Of a stretch of 64,000 bases of DNA, positions 25,533 to 35,812 are shown piece by piece (within the stretch, counting starts at the first letter, position 1; each line of letters opens with the position of its first letter). Source of the DNA: Flagellimonas okinawensis. Lineage in GTDB: Bacteria > Bacteroidota > Bacteroidia > Flavobacteriales > Flavobacteriaceae. Where the stretch lies: contig NZ_JARFVA010000002.1 in the NCBI RefSeq assembly GCF_029194005.1, positions 434,001 to 498,000 of the forward strand. Direction: 5' to 3'. Under the pieces are notes generated by a model, which had not been told where the DNA came from, searched no databases, and was given only the letters and a program-made list of their open reading frames with translations. The translations under genes were made by a program, and so were the position numbers.

Positions 25533-27800
25533 ATGCCAAAAACATCATCGATCATATTACTATTAATTGCTTTACTTGGGTTGACTGTTACGGCTCAGGA
25601 AGAGTCCTTAAACAAGCCCCCAAAAGTCGGTTTGGTGCTGAGTGGCGGCGGTGCAAAAGGGTTGGCCCATATTGGGGCTTTAAAAGTGATAGAGGAGGCG
25701 GGAATCAAGGTCGATTATATAGGCGGTACCAGTATGGGGGCGATCGTAGGAGCACTTTATGCCTCGGGATATTCTGCGCAACAATTGGATTCCATTTTTA
25801 GGACCACCGATTTTACGGACCTTATTCAGGATAATGTACCCAGAAGTGCCAAAAACTTTTATGAAAAAGATGATTCTGAACGGTATGCCCTCACCTTACC
25901 GTTTGAGAATTTTAAGATATCGTTTCCACAAGCTATTTCAGGTGGGCAGAATATCTACAATTTGTTGGTACAATTGCTCTTTCATGTAAAAGATGTGCAA
26001 GATTTTAGAAAATTGCCCACACCTTTTTTGTGTATGGCGACCAATGTGGAGACAGGAGAGGCCATATTATTGGATAAAGGCTACCTGCCGGAGGCCATAG
26101 TGGCCAGTGGTACATTTCCATCACTTTTTGAGCCGGCCGAGATTGATGAACAGGTTTTGATAGATGGAGGTGTAGTGAACAATTACCCAATTGATCAAGT
26201 AAGGGAAATGGGGGCAGATATCATTATCGGAGTAGATGTTCAGCATGATCTGGCAACACGGGAATCGCTTTCGTCGGCTACCGAGATACTTTTGCAAATC
26301 AATAATTATCGGACCGTAAACGATATGAAGCGAAAGTCCAAGGAAACGGACATTTATATAAGACCGGATATAGATGAATTCTCGGTAATCGCTTTTGATA
26401 AAGGAAGTCAGATTGTAAAAAGTGGAGAGGTCGCGGCCCAAAACAATATCGACCAGTTGAAGGAACTTGCCCTTGTGCAGAAGAACCATCCAAAGCCAAG
26501 AAAAATAATTAAAGCGGTGGATAGTTTGACCATCAATAGAATGATAATTGAAGGTAACGACCAATACACCAGAGGCTACATAAAAGGAAAATTAAGGTTC
26601 AATCTGGCTGAGAAAATTTCCTTTGATGACCTAAGGCAGGGAATGAGCAATCTATCTGCAACAGGAAATTTTAAGGCCATTCGCTATGATTTGGTCTCCA
26701 ATGGGCTTGGAACCGATCTTGTCCTCAAGCTCAAGGAAAATCCCACTAAAATGTTCATTAAAATGTCGGCACATTATGATGATCTATATAAAAGTGCTGC
26801 CATGATCAACCTCACAAAAAAGAATTTTTTGATGAAGGATGATGTAGCTTCCTTCGATTTTATATTGGGAGATCATATCCGTTACAATATGCAGTACTAT
26901 TTGGACAAAGGGTATTATTGGAGTTTTGGAATAAATTCAAAATTGACAAATTTTGATGCAGACACGGACTTCTCTTTGATTCAGGGCAATTTTAACGTGC
27001 CCAGCGATCCCAATATCCAAAGAATCAATATAGATGTAACCGACCTCACCAATCAGATTTATCTACAAACGGTCCTTCAGGAAGAATTTGCATTTACTAT
27101 TGGAGCTGAGCATAAATTCTTAAACTATAGCACCCGTACATTAAATAGGTTGGACGAAAACAATGAGATCAACTTGTCAACGTCCAACCAAAGGACCACC
27201 TTTGAGAATTCAAACTATTTTAGTGCTTACTCACAGATACGACTTGACACTTATGATGACAAGTACTTTCCAACAAAAGGACTGTTCTTTGATGGGGATT
27301 TCCATTTTTACGTATTGTCCTCGGATTTTAACGAGAACTTTAGCCAGTTTGCCATAGGTAAGGCAAAGTTGGGTGGAACCATTTCGTTATTGCCAAATTT
27401 GAGCTTGCAATTGGAATCGGAAGGCGGAGTTAAATTGGGTACTTCTCAAGTGACCTCGTTCGACTTTGTTCTCGGTGGTTTCGGAAACGACTTTATCAAC
27501 AACTTTGTGCCTTTCTTCGGGTACGATTTTTTTAGTTTGCCAGGCAATAGTTTTGTTAAGGGCTCGGGACGTTTGGATTATCGTTTTGCGCCAAAACACC
27601 ATGCCCTGTTTTCCGCTAACTTTGCCAATATTGCGGACGACCTTTTTAGAACTGGAGATTGGTTCCAGGAGCCCACTTTTTCAGGGTATGGCGTGGGTTA
27701 CGGATTTGAATCCTTTTTGGGTCCGATTCAGTTATATTATTCATGGTCCCCTGAGATAAATGACGGCAACTTTTTTGTAAGTCTTGGGTATTGGTTCTAA
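25533..27800 (+). CDS. Patatin-like phospholipase fused to an Omp85 beta-barrel
   Basis: 755 residues with a signal peptide (cut near TAQ, residue ~22). Residues ~30-230 are a patatin domain: oxyanion loop SGGGAKG (37-43), nucleophile Ser67 in GGTSMGA, and Asp211 in IDGGVVNNYP, so the Ser-Asp dyad is intact. A POTRA-like segment (~330-400) follows, then a beta-barrel of the BamA/Omp85 type ending YYSWSPEINDGNFFVSLGYWF, with a terminal aromatic residue. This architecture is that of PlpD-like type Vd autotransporters, where the lipase is exposed or released at the cell surface. Probably cotranscribed with uvrC. Confidence 0.92.
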   Translation: MPKTSSIILLLIALLGLTVTAQEESLNKPPKVGLVLSGGGAKGLAHIGALKVIEEAGIKVDYIGGTSMGAIVGALYASGYSAQQLDSIFRTTDFTDLIQDNVPRSAKNFYEKDDSERYALTLPFENFKISFPQAISGGQNIYNLLVQLLFHVKDVQDFRKLPTPFLCMATNVETGEAILLDKGYLPEAIVASGTFPSLFEPAEIDEQVLIDGGVVNNYPIDQVREMGADIIIGVDVQHDLATRESLSSATEILLQINNYRTVNDMKRKSKETDIYIRPDIDEFSVIAFDKGSQIVKSGEVAAQNNIDQLKELALVQKNHPKPRKIIKAVDSLTINRMIIEGNDQYTRGYIKGKLRFNLAEKISFDDLRQGMSNLSATGNFKAIRYDLVSNGLGTDLVLKLKENPTKMFIKMSAHYDDLYKSAAMINLTKKNFLMKDDVASFDFILGDHIRYNMQYYLDKGYYWSFGINSKLTNFDADTDFSLIQGNFNVPSDPNIQRINIDVTDLTNQIYLQTVLQEEFAFTIGAEHKFLNYSTRTLNRLDENNEINLSTSNQRTTFENSNYFSAYSQIRLDTYDDKYFPTKGLFFDGDFHFYVLSSDFNENFSQFAIGKAKLGGTISLLPNLSLQLESEGGVKLGTSQVTSFDFVLGGFGNDFINNFVPFFGYDFFSLPGNSFVKGSGRLDYRFAPKHHALFSANFANIADDLFRTGDWFQEPTFSGYGVGYGFESFLGPIQLYYSWSPEINDGNFFVSLGYWF

Positions 27801-27927
27801 TGTAAATCATCATGTGGTAAAGGCCGATTCTCTTAATTATTTGTCAAAAAAACAGGTAAAACCAATCAATATCATAGGTGTTTAGTTAAAGTCCGTTAAA
27901 AAGGCATTTTCCCACAAAACCTTACCG

Positions 27928-27935
27928 TATCTTTG
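27928..27935 (+). promoter_or_regulatory. -7 box (TATCTTTG) of a candidate small RNA
   Basis: Exact TAnnTTTG with the ACCGTATCTTTG context often seen at flavobacterial start sites. No open reading frame follows; the next event is a terminator about 80 bases downstream. No clear -33 TTTG. Confidence 0.45.
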
Positions 27936-27939
27936 ACCC

Positions 27940-28043
27940 ACATAAGGGGTGGTTCCCTTATAACTTTAAGTATTGGTTTTTCATAATTTAAAGTTTGGTT
28001 GGTTATTTAGGAAAAGCCCAGTCTCGAGACTGGGCTTTTTTTT
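27940..28043 (+). ncRNA. Candidate small RNA of about 100 bases
   Basis: Defined by the -7 box at 27928-27935 and the perfect palindromic terminator at 28012-28043. The transcript would start near 27940 (GACCCACATAAGGGGTGGTT) and include an A+T-rich middle with repeated GGTTGGTTATTTAGG-type sequence. It contains no convincing ORF. The preceding gene ends 140 bases upstream of the start, so the terminator is unusually far away to belong to it. A named conserved family (for example Flavo-1) could not be tested. Confidence 0.35.
28012..28043 (+). terminator. Very strong palindromic terminator
   Basis: A perfect self-complementary stem 28012-28039 centred on CTCGAG, with eight or more T at its 3' end. 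Almost no loop, so the hairpin must open 3-4 central bases. Confidence 0.85.
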
Positions 28044-28135
28044 GTTATACTATTTTGGAATAAGTTTTGTTTAAGTATATGTGAACAGCATGACCCCTAA
28101 AGTGATTTTACTATTTTTATAACAATTAATTGCAT

Positions 28136-28918
28136 ATGAAAAAGATAATAACCGCTTTACTATTGCTATTTATGGCAATACCGGTGATGGGCCAAAGTTC
28201 ACGTCCTGCATTTAAACCAGGGGAATGGCTAAAATTCAGGATACATTATGGATTTCTCAATGCTAGTTACGCAACCTTGCACTTAACATCCGAAACTTTG
28301 GGAAATACGCCCGTATACCATGTGGTCGGTAGAGGTAAGACAACAGGTTTTGCCAGCATATTCTTTAAAGTGGACGACACCTACGAAAGTTACTTCGGGA
28401 AGGAACATGGAAGGCCCTATAAGTTTGTAAGAAAAATAGATGAAGGGGGATACACCAAGGATATTGAAATCGAATTTGATTATAAAGAGGACAAAGCTCT
28501 TCTCATAGATAACAAGAATGGCACCAAACAAGATATTGCCATCCATGACGAAATTCAGGATTTAATCTCTGCATCCTACTATTTAAGGAGTAATTATAAC
28601 CTGGACGAGTTTAAAATTGGTGACTCCATTGACCTGGATATGTTATTTGATGACGATGGTGTATTTAAGTTCCAATTAAAATATTTAGGAAAAGAAATCA
28701 TCAGGACCAAGTTTGGAAAGGTGGAATGTCTTAAATTTAGACCCTTGGTACAGTCCGGACGAGTTTTCAAGGAAAAGGAAAGTCTTACGCTTTGGGTTTC
28801 AAACGATTGGAATAAAATTCCTATTAGGGTCAAGGCAGATTTGGCCGTAGGGTCGTTAAAAGCGGATCTAGATGGTTACAACGGACTCAAAAACCAGTTT
28901 AAAATAATAATGAATTAG
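28136..28918 (+). CDS. DUF3108 domain protein, periplasmic
   Basis: 260 residues from ATG 28136 (a TTG two codons upstream is also open). Signal peptide cut near VMGQ, residue ~20. The remainder matches the DUF3108 type: FKPGEWLKFRIHYGFLNASYATL, the VGRGKTTGFASIFFKVDDTYESYF segment and the C-terminal SLTLWVSNDWNKIPIRVKADLAVGSLKADL-like stretch. These proteins are periplasmic beta-rich folds of unknown role. It heads a compact operon: kynA starts 10 bases later. Confidence 0.85.
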   Translation: MKKIITALLLLFMAIPVMGQSSRPAFKPGEWLKFRIHYGFLNASYATLHLTSETLGNTPVYHVVGRGKTTGFASIFFKVDDTYESYFGKEHGRPYKFVRKIDEGGYTKDIEIEFDYKEDKALLIDNKNGTKQDIAIHDEIQDLISASYYLRSNYNLDEFKIGDSIDLDMLFDDDGVFKFQLKYLGKEIIRTKFGKVECLKFRPLVQSGRVFKEKESLTLWVSNDWNKIPIRVKADLAVGSLKADLDGYNGLKNQFKIIMN

Positions 28919-28928
28919 ATTGGCATTA

Positions 28929-29903
28929 ATGGATAAGGATGCAAAAATCGCTTCCCAAATCAATAAGCTAGAGGAAAAATACAAAAACTCCGGCCAAGAC
29001 CTTAGCTCTTATTTGGACGGGCTACTTTACGAAAGATATCTTACTTATTGGGATTATATTCACTTGGATACACTGCTCAGTCTTCAAGTGCCACGTACAC
29101 ATTTTCCGGACGAGGAAATATTTATCATGTACCATCAGATAACCGAGCTGTACTTTAAGCTTATCCTCCATGAGCAAAAACAAATTGTTGAGGACAAGTC
29201 TCAGGATGTAACCTTCTTTATAGAAAAGGTAAGGAGAATCAACAGTTATTTCAAGGCGCTTATATCTTCCTTTAGCATTATGATCAAAGGAATGGAGCGG
29301 GAGCAGTTTCTGCGTTATCGAATGGCACTCCTTCCTGCAAGTGGATTTCAATCTGTCCAGTATCGTATGATCGAATTTTATGCCGCTCCACTGGAAAATA
29401 TGGTGCATCCATCGGTACGGGATTCATTCTCATCAAAAAACAGCATAGAAGAACTGTTCGAAGAAGTTTATTGGAAAAAAGGGGCCACAGATGTGGCAAC
29501 CGGGGAAAAAACATTGACTTTAAAACAGTTCGAAGTTAGGTATACGCCAAGGTTACTTCGAATAGCCAATCAGGTGAAAGACAGTACGGTATATCATAAA
29601 TATTTACAATTACCAGACGCATCTCGATGCAATGAAGAGTTGATTTCGGCGTTAAAAGAGTTAGATTTGAACGCGAATGTAAATTGGCCCTTGATGCATA
29701 TGGGGTCGGCACACAGATATTTGGCAAAGGAAGGCAAGGATGTTGCGGCAACTGGGGGCACCAATTGGAAAGAGTATTTACCGCCCAGTTTCCAGAAAAT
29801 AATTTTTTTCCCAACTTTGCATACCAAAGAGGAGTTGGATACATGGGGCAAACAATGGGTAGACCATGTTTTTAATCCCAAAAGTAAAGAACACAAGGAA
29901 TAG
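28929..29903 (+). CDS. kynA: Tryptophan 2,3-dioxygenase
   Basis: 324 residues from ATG 28929 (an in-frame TTG lies at 28920). A heme enzyme that opens the indole ring of L-tryptophan to N-formylkynurenine, the first step of the kynurenine route. The distal-site motif MYHQITELYFKLILHE contains His69; the C-terminal MHMGSAHRYL has the likely proximal His, and ATGGTNW is the conserved substrate loop. Bacteroidota often use kynurenine for NAD synthesis; other pathway genes are not in this window. It lies in a DUF3108-kynA-M23-pgi unit with gaps of 10 and 7 bases. Confidence 0.93.
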   Translation: MDKDAKIASQINKLEEKYKNSGQDLSSYLDGLLYERYLTYWDYIHLDTLLSLQVPRTHFPDEEIFIMYHQITELYFKLILHEQKQIVEDKSQDVTFFIEKVRRINSYFKALISSFSIMIKGMEREQFLRYRMALLPASGFQSVQYRMIEFYAAPLENMVHPSVRDSFSSKNSIEELFEEVYWKKGATDVATGEKTLTLKQFEVRYTPRLLRIANQVKDSTVYHKYLQLPDASRCNEELISALKELDLNANVNWPLMHMGSAHRYLAKEGKDVAATGGTNWKEYLPPSFQKIIFFPTLHTKEELDTWGKQWVDHVFNPKSKEHKE

Positions 29904-29910
29904 AAGAACG

Positions 29911-31188
29911 ATGCAGAAAATTATTGGGGCAATTTTGACACTGATCGTATTGGTGTCGTGCAAGGAGACTAAAGAACCATTAGATGAAGTGGCAACGGTA
30001 GAGACTATCGTAAAACCGCCGGTATTACACTATGGTTTTAATCTTGAAAATTATAATGTGGTACACGATACCGTTCGTCGTGGAGACAGTTTTGGAGAGC
30101 TAATGCTCAAGAACAAAGTGGATTATCCAAAAATTGCAGCCATTTCAGAAAAATTCAGGGACACTTTTGATGTTCGAAAAATTCAGGTGGGCAAACCCTA
30201 TGTCATTTTAAAATCCAAAGATACTTCTGAAGTTGCAGAGGTTTTTATCTACCAGAATGACAAAATCAATTATACGGTAGTTGATCTTCGCGATTCAACC
30301 AAAGCTTACAAGAGCAAGAAAAAGGTGAAATTGGTAGAACGTGAGATAGGCGGGGTGATCGATCATAGCTTGTCAATGTCCATTGATACCTTGGGAGTGG
30401 ATTACAACCTAACTTTTGCCCTTTCGGATATTTATGCATGGACCATCGATTTTGGCCGATTGGACAAAGGAGATAAGTTCAAGGTCGTTTTTGAGGAACG
30501 TTACATCAACGATAGCATTTATGCAGGTATAGGTGCGGTAAAGGCAGCCTACTTTGAACATAAGGGAAAAACCATTTACGCTTTCCCGTACATTTCGGAC
30601 GCGACCAATAACATTTTGGAGTATTTTGATCAAGAGGCCAATAATCTTAGGAGTACTTTTTTAAGGGCGCCTGTTAAATTCAAATATCGGTTGTCTTCCC
30701 GTTACAATCTAAAAAGAAGGATAGCCTATTACGGTTATAAAGTAAGACCACATAAAGGAACTGATTTTGCCGCACCCATAGGAACACCTATTGTTGCCAC
30801 GGCAGATGGCACGGTGACCGAATCCACCCGCAGAGGAGGCAATGGGAAATACGTGAAGATCAAACACAACGGAACATACAGCACACAATACCTTCATATG
30901 AAAGCGCAAAACGTGAGGCGAGGTGATTTTGTGCGTCAGGGAGATGTAATAGGTTGGATCGGGATGACAGGAAATACAGGAGGGCCACACGTTTGTTACC
31001 GCTTCTGGAAGAATGGTAGACAGGTGGACCCGTTTAAGGAAGAACTTCCTGCCGCTGAACCCATAGCAGATTCCTTGCGTACAGATTATTTGGCATACAT
31101 TCAACCGTTGCGCGATCAATTGGATTGTATCGAACTTGCTGATCCGACCCCACAACTCGAAGAAACTCTTATAACTTATAACCAGTAA
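29911..31188 (+). CDS. M23 (LytM) family metallopeptidase lipoprotein
   Basis: 425 residues from ATG 29911; the ATG at 29866 overlaps kynA. Lipobox ends at Cys17 (LVSC). Residues ~55-130 include a LysM/OapA-like segment ([18 protein letters not shown]). The peptidase domain lies at ~275-375 and carries [22 protein letters not shown] (H-x(3)-D zinc ligands), the H-x-H-like YSTQYLHM and a final GGPHVCYRF. It should cleave peptidoglycan cross-links outside the inner membrane, taking part in cell-wall growth or division. The stop overlaps the pgi ATG (TAATG). Confidence 0.92.
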   Translation: MQKIIGAILTLIVLVSCKETKEPLDEVATVETIVKPPVLHYGFNLENYNVVHDTVRRGDSFGELMLKNKVDYPKIAAISEKFRDTFDVRKIQVGKPYVILKSKDTSEVAEVFIYQNDKINYTVVDLRDSTKAYKSKKKVKLVEREIGGVIDHSLSMSIDTLGVDYNLTFALSDIYAWTIDFGRLDKGDKFKVVFEERYINDSIYAGIGAVKAAYFEHKGKTIYAFPYISDATNNILEYFDQEANNLRSTFLRAPVKFKYRLSSRYNLKRRIAYYGYKVRPHKGTDFAAPIGTPIVATADGTVTESTRRGGNGKYVKIKHNGTYSTQYLHMKAQNVRRGDFVRQGDVIGWIGMTGNTGGPHVCYRFWKNGRQVDPFKEELPAAEPIADSLRTDYLAYIQPLRDQLDCIELADPTPQLEETLITYNQ

Positions 31189-32825
31189 TGGCATTACCCA
31201 CAATCAACCCTACAACTACTGAAGTTTGGAAAAAACTTCAGCAACATTACCTAGCTACAAAGGACACCCATTTAAGAGAGCTCTTTGATACAGATGTTAA
31301 TCGAGGAAAAACCCTTTCCATTAAATGGAACGATTTTTTGGTGGACTTTTCAAAAAACAGGATTACCGGGGACACCTTAAACTTGTTGTTGGAACTTGCA
31401 GAAGAAGTTGGGCTCAAGGATGCCATTAAAAGTTACTTTGAAGGCGAGCTCATCAATCAAACTGAAGGCAGGGCTGTATTGCACACTGCTTTGAGAGCTA
31501 AAAAAGATGACAAGGTTTTGGTGGACGGAGTCAATATCGTTGATGAGGTATTTGAGGTAAAGGAAAAAATCAAAACCTTTTCGGAAGCTGTTATTTCTGG
31601 AGAAAGAAAAGGATATACAGGCAAAGCGTTTACCGATATCGTAAACATCGGAATCGGCGGGTCGGATTTGGGCCCGGTAATGGTGACCGAGGCCTTGAAA
31701 TTTTATCAAAATGAACTGAAAACCCATTTTGTAAGCAACGTAGATGGTGATCATGTGCGTGAGGTAATCAAAGATTTGAATCCTGAAACCACCCTTTTTG
31801 TTATAGTTTCCAAATCGTTCACCACTCAGGAAACTTTGTCGAATGCCCTGACCATTAAAAAATGGTTTCTTCAAACCGCATCCGAAAAAGATGTGGCCGA
31901 CCATTTTGTAGCTGTTTCCACCAACTTGGAAAAGATTGCTGAATTCGGTATAGCAGATGAAAATGTTTTTCCTATGTGGGATTGGGTCGGCGGAAGGTTC
32001 TCCCTTTGGAGTGCTGTTGGTTTATCCATAGCATTGTCCGTCGGTTACGAGAATTTCGAGGCACTTTTAAACGGAGCCAATGAAATGGATACCCATTTCA
32101 GGCAAACCCCGTTTGAAGAGAACATACCGGTGTTATTGGGACTCATCAGTGTTTGGTACAATAATTTTTATAATGCAGAGACCGAAGCTATAATTCCGTA
32201 CACACAATACCTCCACCGTTTTTCGGCATACTTGCAACAAGGCATTATGGAGAGTAATGGAAAAAGCATGGACAGAGCCGGTAACAGGGTTGGTCATGAA
32301 ACCGGCACTATTATCTGGGGTGAACCAGGTACGAATTCCCAACACGCGTTTTTTCAATTGATCCATCAAGGAACAAAGTTGATACCGACCGATTTTATCG
32401 GATATAAAAAGTCATTGCACGGTGAGGTCGACCATCACAATAAATTAATGGCCAATTATTTTGCTCAGACCGAAGCATTGATGAATGGTAAAACTGCAGA
32501 AGAGGTTAGAACTGAACTGGAATCCCAAGGATTGGCTGCAGAAGAGCTGGAAAAACTACTTCCTTTTAAGATTTTCGAAGGGAACAAACCTACCAATACC
32601 ATATTAATAGAAAAATTGACTCCCAAAAGCTTAGGAGCCCTAATTGCGCTATATGAGCATAAAATCTTTGTGCAAGGCGTTGTTTGGAACATTTTCAGCT
32701 ATGATCAATGGGGTGTTGAGCTAGGCAAGCAATTAGCGAAAAATATTTTGTCCGATATCGAGAATTCAGAAATTGGCAAACACGACAGTTCCACATTGAA
32801 CCTTTTACATTTTTTTAAGGAGTAA
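31188..32825 (+). CDS. pgi: Glucose-6-phosphate isomerase
   Basis: 545 residues. Interconverts glucose-6-phosphate and fructose-6-phosphate. Hallmarks: [13 protein letters not shown] near 150, [13 protein letters not shown] near 205, the PGI signature [15 protein letters not shown] near 265, and [20 protein letters not shown] near 380 with the catalytic His. The gene shares the TAATG junction with the M23 gene and ends the operon. Confidence 0.97.
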   Translation: MALPTINPTTTEVWKKLQQHYLATKDTHLRELFDTDVNRGKTLSIKWNDFLVDFSKNRITGDTLNLLLELAEEVGLKDAIKSYFEGELINQTEGRAVLHTALRAKKDDKVLVDGVNIVDEVFEVKEKIKTFSEAVISGERKGYTGKAFTDIVNIGIGGSDLGPVMVTEALKFYQNELKTHFVSNVDGDHVREVIKDLNPETTLFVIVSKSFTTQETLSNALTIKKWFLQTASEKDVADHFVAVSTNLEKIAEFGIADENVFPMWDWVGGRFSLWSAVGLSIALSVGYENFEALLNGANEMDTHFRQTPFEENIPVLLGLISVWYNNFYNAETEAIIPYTQYLHRFSAYLQQGIMESNGKSMDRAGNRVGHETGTIIWGEPGTNSQHAFFQLIHQGTKLIPTDFIGYKKSLHGEVDHHNKLMANYFAQTEALMNGKTAEEVRTELESQGLAAEELEKLLPFKIFEGNKPTNTILIEKLTPKSLGALIALYEHKIFVQGVVWNIFSYDQWGVELGKQLAKNILSDIENSEIGKHDSSTLNLLHFFKE

Positions 32826-32904
32826 ATTATCATCTGCTCAATTCGCGATAAAAACTCTAAACAATTGTTTCTCAGATAACTTGTTTTGTTAATTTAGTGT
32901 TAAC

Positions 32905-32912
32905 TATATTTG
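32905..32912 (+). promoter_or_regulatory. -7 box (TATATTTG) of the large TonB receptor gene
   Basis: Exact TAnnTTTG. Upstream TTTG at 32885-32888 or TTG at 32881-32883 lies at about the right spacing for the -33 element. The inferred leader is roughly 80 bases. Confidence 0.6.
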
Positions 32913-32996
32913 CTTGATTTTAACTTTGGCTTAATCGCAGAGTGTCAAAAATGAATCACTTTTGCAGGGCTAATTAAACACTTAAACACTGATTAA

Positions 32997-35792
32997 ATGA
33001 AAAGAATCTACTTGGCTATTGCGGCTATTTTTGTTTCCGCGATGGCGTTTGCACAAGGAACTCTTACTGGTACGGTTACCGATGGAGACATGGGCGGACC
33101 ACTACCGGGCGCAACTGTAATGGTTAAAGGAACCACTACAGGAACATCTACCGATTTTGATGGGAACTTTACTTTGGAGGTTGAGCAAAGTTCAGGGACT
33201 TTGGTAGTAACTTACATTGGATTTCTAAGACAAGAAGTCGCTTTCTCCTCCACAGGAAACATGGGTACAATTGTACTTATGCCAGATGCCGAGCAACTTG
33301 GAGAAGTTGTTGTAACAGGAGTAATGGATATCGCAAAAGACAGGGAGACTCCTGTTGCCGTGTCCACTATAAAGGCATCCGAAATTGTAGAAAAACTCGG
33401 TTCTCAGGAATTTCCTGAAATATTGAGGTCTACTCCTTCTATCTATGTAACAAAACAAGGTGGTGGTTTTGGTGATGCCAGAATCAACGTTCGTGGTTTT
33501 GATCAAAGGAACACTGCGGTAATGATAAACGGTGTACCTGTAAACGATATGGAAAACGGATGGGTATACTGGAGTAACTGGGCAGGACTTTCCGATGTAA
33601 CTTCAGCAATGCAGGTACAAAGAGGTCTTGGTTCTTCCAAGTTGGCCATCTCTTCTGTAGGTGGTACCATTAACGTAATCACTAAGGCTGCCGATCTTCA
33701 AGAGGGTGGTACTGTTGCTGCCTCGGTAGGTAACAACGATTACTTGAAAACAACAATGGGCTACAACACAGGTCTTATGGAAAATGGACTTTCTGTAAGT
33801 GCAATGTTTGGCCGTACTGCTGGTGATGGTTATGTTCAAGGAACTCCGTTCGAAGCATACAACTACTTTGTAGCTATTGGGTACAGACCTAACGATAAGC
33901 ATGATTTCCAGTTTATGGTAACTGGTGCTCCTCAGCAACACTTCCAAAGAGGATATGCTGAATCTATCTCTAACTACATCAGATACGGAAACAACGGCAT
34001 AGACCCTAACATTCGTTACAACTCTGACTACGGTTATAGAAATGGAAAAGAAGATACATTCTCTGGAAACTTTTACCACAAGCCTAAGGCAATGGTTAAC
34101 TGGGATTGGAAAATCTCTGATAAATCTACCTTGTCTTCTGTAGTGTACGCTTCACTTGGTCGTGGTGGTTCTATTGGATCTATCGGTCAAATCAATGATT
34201 CCAGATCTTTTTCCAGCCAATTTAAAGATGCAAACGGTCACATCCGTTTTGATGACATCGTTGCATGGAACAGAGGTGCTGATGTACCAGCATTTGGTGT
34301 GCCAAGAGAAGGTTATACAGGTGGAGGAGATCCAGCTTACCAAGGACTTTTCATAAATGGTAATAACAGTTCTTATGGATTTGAGAATGACAGAGATCAC
34401 GTTGATGGACCAGAAAATGGTATTTCTCAGCGTTCTTCCATGAACTCTCACAACTGGTACGGTACCATTATCAACTTCCATAACGATGTAAATGAAAACT
34501 GGTCGTTTGACCTGGGTATTGATGCTAGATCTTATAAAGGTATCCACTACAGAAGATTGGTTGATCTTTTAGGAGCTGATGCTTACGTAGGAAATGATAA
34601 TATCAACAACACCTACAACTTTACAACAAACACTTATGCGCCAACTATCGGAAACATTTGGAATGTATTCAAAAATGTTGATGATGAAACCAAAATTGAT
34701 TACTACAATGATGGTAAAGTACAATGGTTGGGTGCTTTTGGACAAGTTGAGTACAAAACAGAGAAAGTTTCTGCATTCTTGCAAGGAGGTATCTCTAACC
34801 AAGGATTCAAAAGAATCGACTACTTCAATTATTTGGATTCAGATCCAGAGCAAGAAACTGATTGGGTGAACATCGTTGGTGGAAACATTAAAGGTGGTAT
34901 TAACTACAATATTGATGAGAAGCACAATGTGTTCGCCAATGCTGGATACTATTTAAAGCAGCCTATTTTCGATGCTATCTTCTTGAACTTTGTAAACGAT
35001 ATCAACGATAACTACCAAAATGAGAAAATTCTTGGTTTGGAAGTTGGATATGGGTTTAGAAGTCAAGCGTTTAGCGCCAATGTTAACTTGTACAGAACTT
35101 CATGGTCAGATAGATTCCTTTCAGAAGGTGTAAACATTACCGATCCTCAAGGAAACCTATTGTTCCAAGGAACTGCCAATTACGATGGAATTGAGCAAGT
35201 ACACATGGGTGTGGAAGTTGACTTTACAGCTCGTCCTACATCATTCTTGACCTTCAACGGTATGTTGTCTGTAGGTGATTGGACATACAATGGAAACCCA
35301 ACAGCGGACGTATTTGATGATGGTCAGAACCTAGTAGGTCAGTCAAGAATTATCTTGGATGGCGTAAAAGTGGATGATGCCGCACAAACTACATGGAGAT
35401 TGGGAGCTACAGTTGAGCCAGTGGAAAACTTGTTCTTCGATGCTAGCTGGTACCATGCTGCTGACCTTTATGCTCAATTCGATGTTCCTTCTTTCCAAGA
35501 TGAGAACAGCGATGGACAGCCTGATGGTGGTGATTTCCAATTGAAATTGCCTGCGTATGACTTGTTCGATGCTGGAGTTTCTTACCGCGTAAACGTTGGG
35601 AAACAAAAATTGAAGTACCTAAACTTGAGATTGAACGTGAACAACGTTTTCAATGAAGTTTATATTTCTGAATCTACTTCCAACAGAGAAGCACAAGCTG
35701 GAGACGAAACTTGGAACGGTGTTAACGTAAGAAACAACGTATTCTGGGGCTTCGGTAGAACTTGGAACGTTGGACTACGTTACAGATTCTAA
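32997..35792 (+). CDS. Large TonB-dependent receptor (SusC/CirA-like), no SusD partner
   Basis: 931 residues. Signal peptide cut near AFAQ. Residues ~22-105 form a CarboxypepD_reg-like domain (GTVTDGDMGGPLPGATVMVKGTTTG), followed by a plug (FPEILRSTPSIYVTKQGGGFGDARINVRGFDQRN near 135, SSVGGTINVIT near 225) and a long barrel ending WNVGLRYRF. The codon use (AAC, TTC, GGT, CGT, GCT) looks biased toward preferred codons, suggesting high expression. No susD follows, so it is not a standard polysaccharide-utilisation pair; the ligand is unknown. Confidence 0.9.
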   Translation: MKRIYLAIAAIFVSAMAFAQGTLTGTVTDGDMGGPLPGATVMVKGTTTGTSTDFDGNFTLEVEQSSGTLVVTYIGFLRQEVAFSSTGNMGTIVLMPDAEQLGEVVVTGVMDIAKDRETPVAVSTIKASEIVEKLGSQEFPEILRSTPSIYVTKQGGGFGDARINVRGFDQRNTAVMINGVPVNDMENGWVYWSNWAGLSDVTSAMQVQRGLGSSKLAISSVGGTINVITKAADLQEGGTVAASVGNNDYLKTTMGYNTGLMENGLSVSAMFGRTAGDGYVQGTPFEAYNYFVAIGYRPNDKHDFQFMVTGAPQQHFQRGYAESISNYIRYGNNGIDPNIRYNSDYGYRNGKEDTFSGNFYHKPKAMVNWDWKISDKSTLSSVVYASLGRGGSIGSIGQINDSRSFSSQFKDANGHIRFDDIVAWNRGADVPAFGVPREGYTGGGDPAYQGLFINGNNSSYGFENDRDHVDGPENGISQRSSMNSHNWYGTIINFHNDVNENWSFDLGIDARSYKGIHYRRLVDLLGADAYVGNDNINNTYNFTTNTYAPTIGNIWNVFKNVDDETKIDYYNDGKVQWLGAFGQVEYKTEKVSAFLQGGISNQGFKRIDYFNYLDSDPEQETDWVNIVGGNIKGGINYNIDEKHNVFANAGYYLKQPIFDAIFLNFVNDINDNYQNEKILGLEVGYGFRSQAFSANVNLYRTSWSDRFLSEGVNITDPQGNLLFQGTANYDGIEQVHMGVEVDFTARPTSFLTFNGMLSVGDWTYNGNPTADVFDDGQNLVGQSRIILDGVKVDDAAQTTWRLGATVEPVENLFFDASWYHAADLYAQFDVPSFQDENSDGQPDGGDFQLKLPAYDLFDAGVSYRVNVGKQKLKYLNLRLNVNNVFNEVYISESTSNREAQAGDETWNGVNVRNNVFWGFGRTWNVGLRYRF

Positions 35793-35812
35793 TCCACCTT
35801 TTTAATAATATT

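Larger units (their letters stand above)
27801..28135 (+). other. 335-base intergenic region with candidate small RNA
   Basis: Holds the candidate ncRNA at ~27940-28043 with its -7 box and terminator. The last ~90 bases contain TATTTTTA, a near match to the -7 box, ahead of the DUF3108 gene. Confidence 0.5.
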
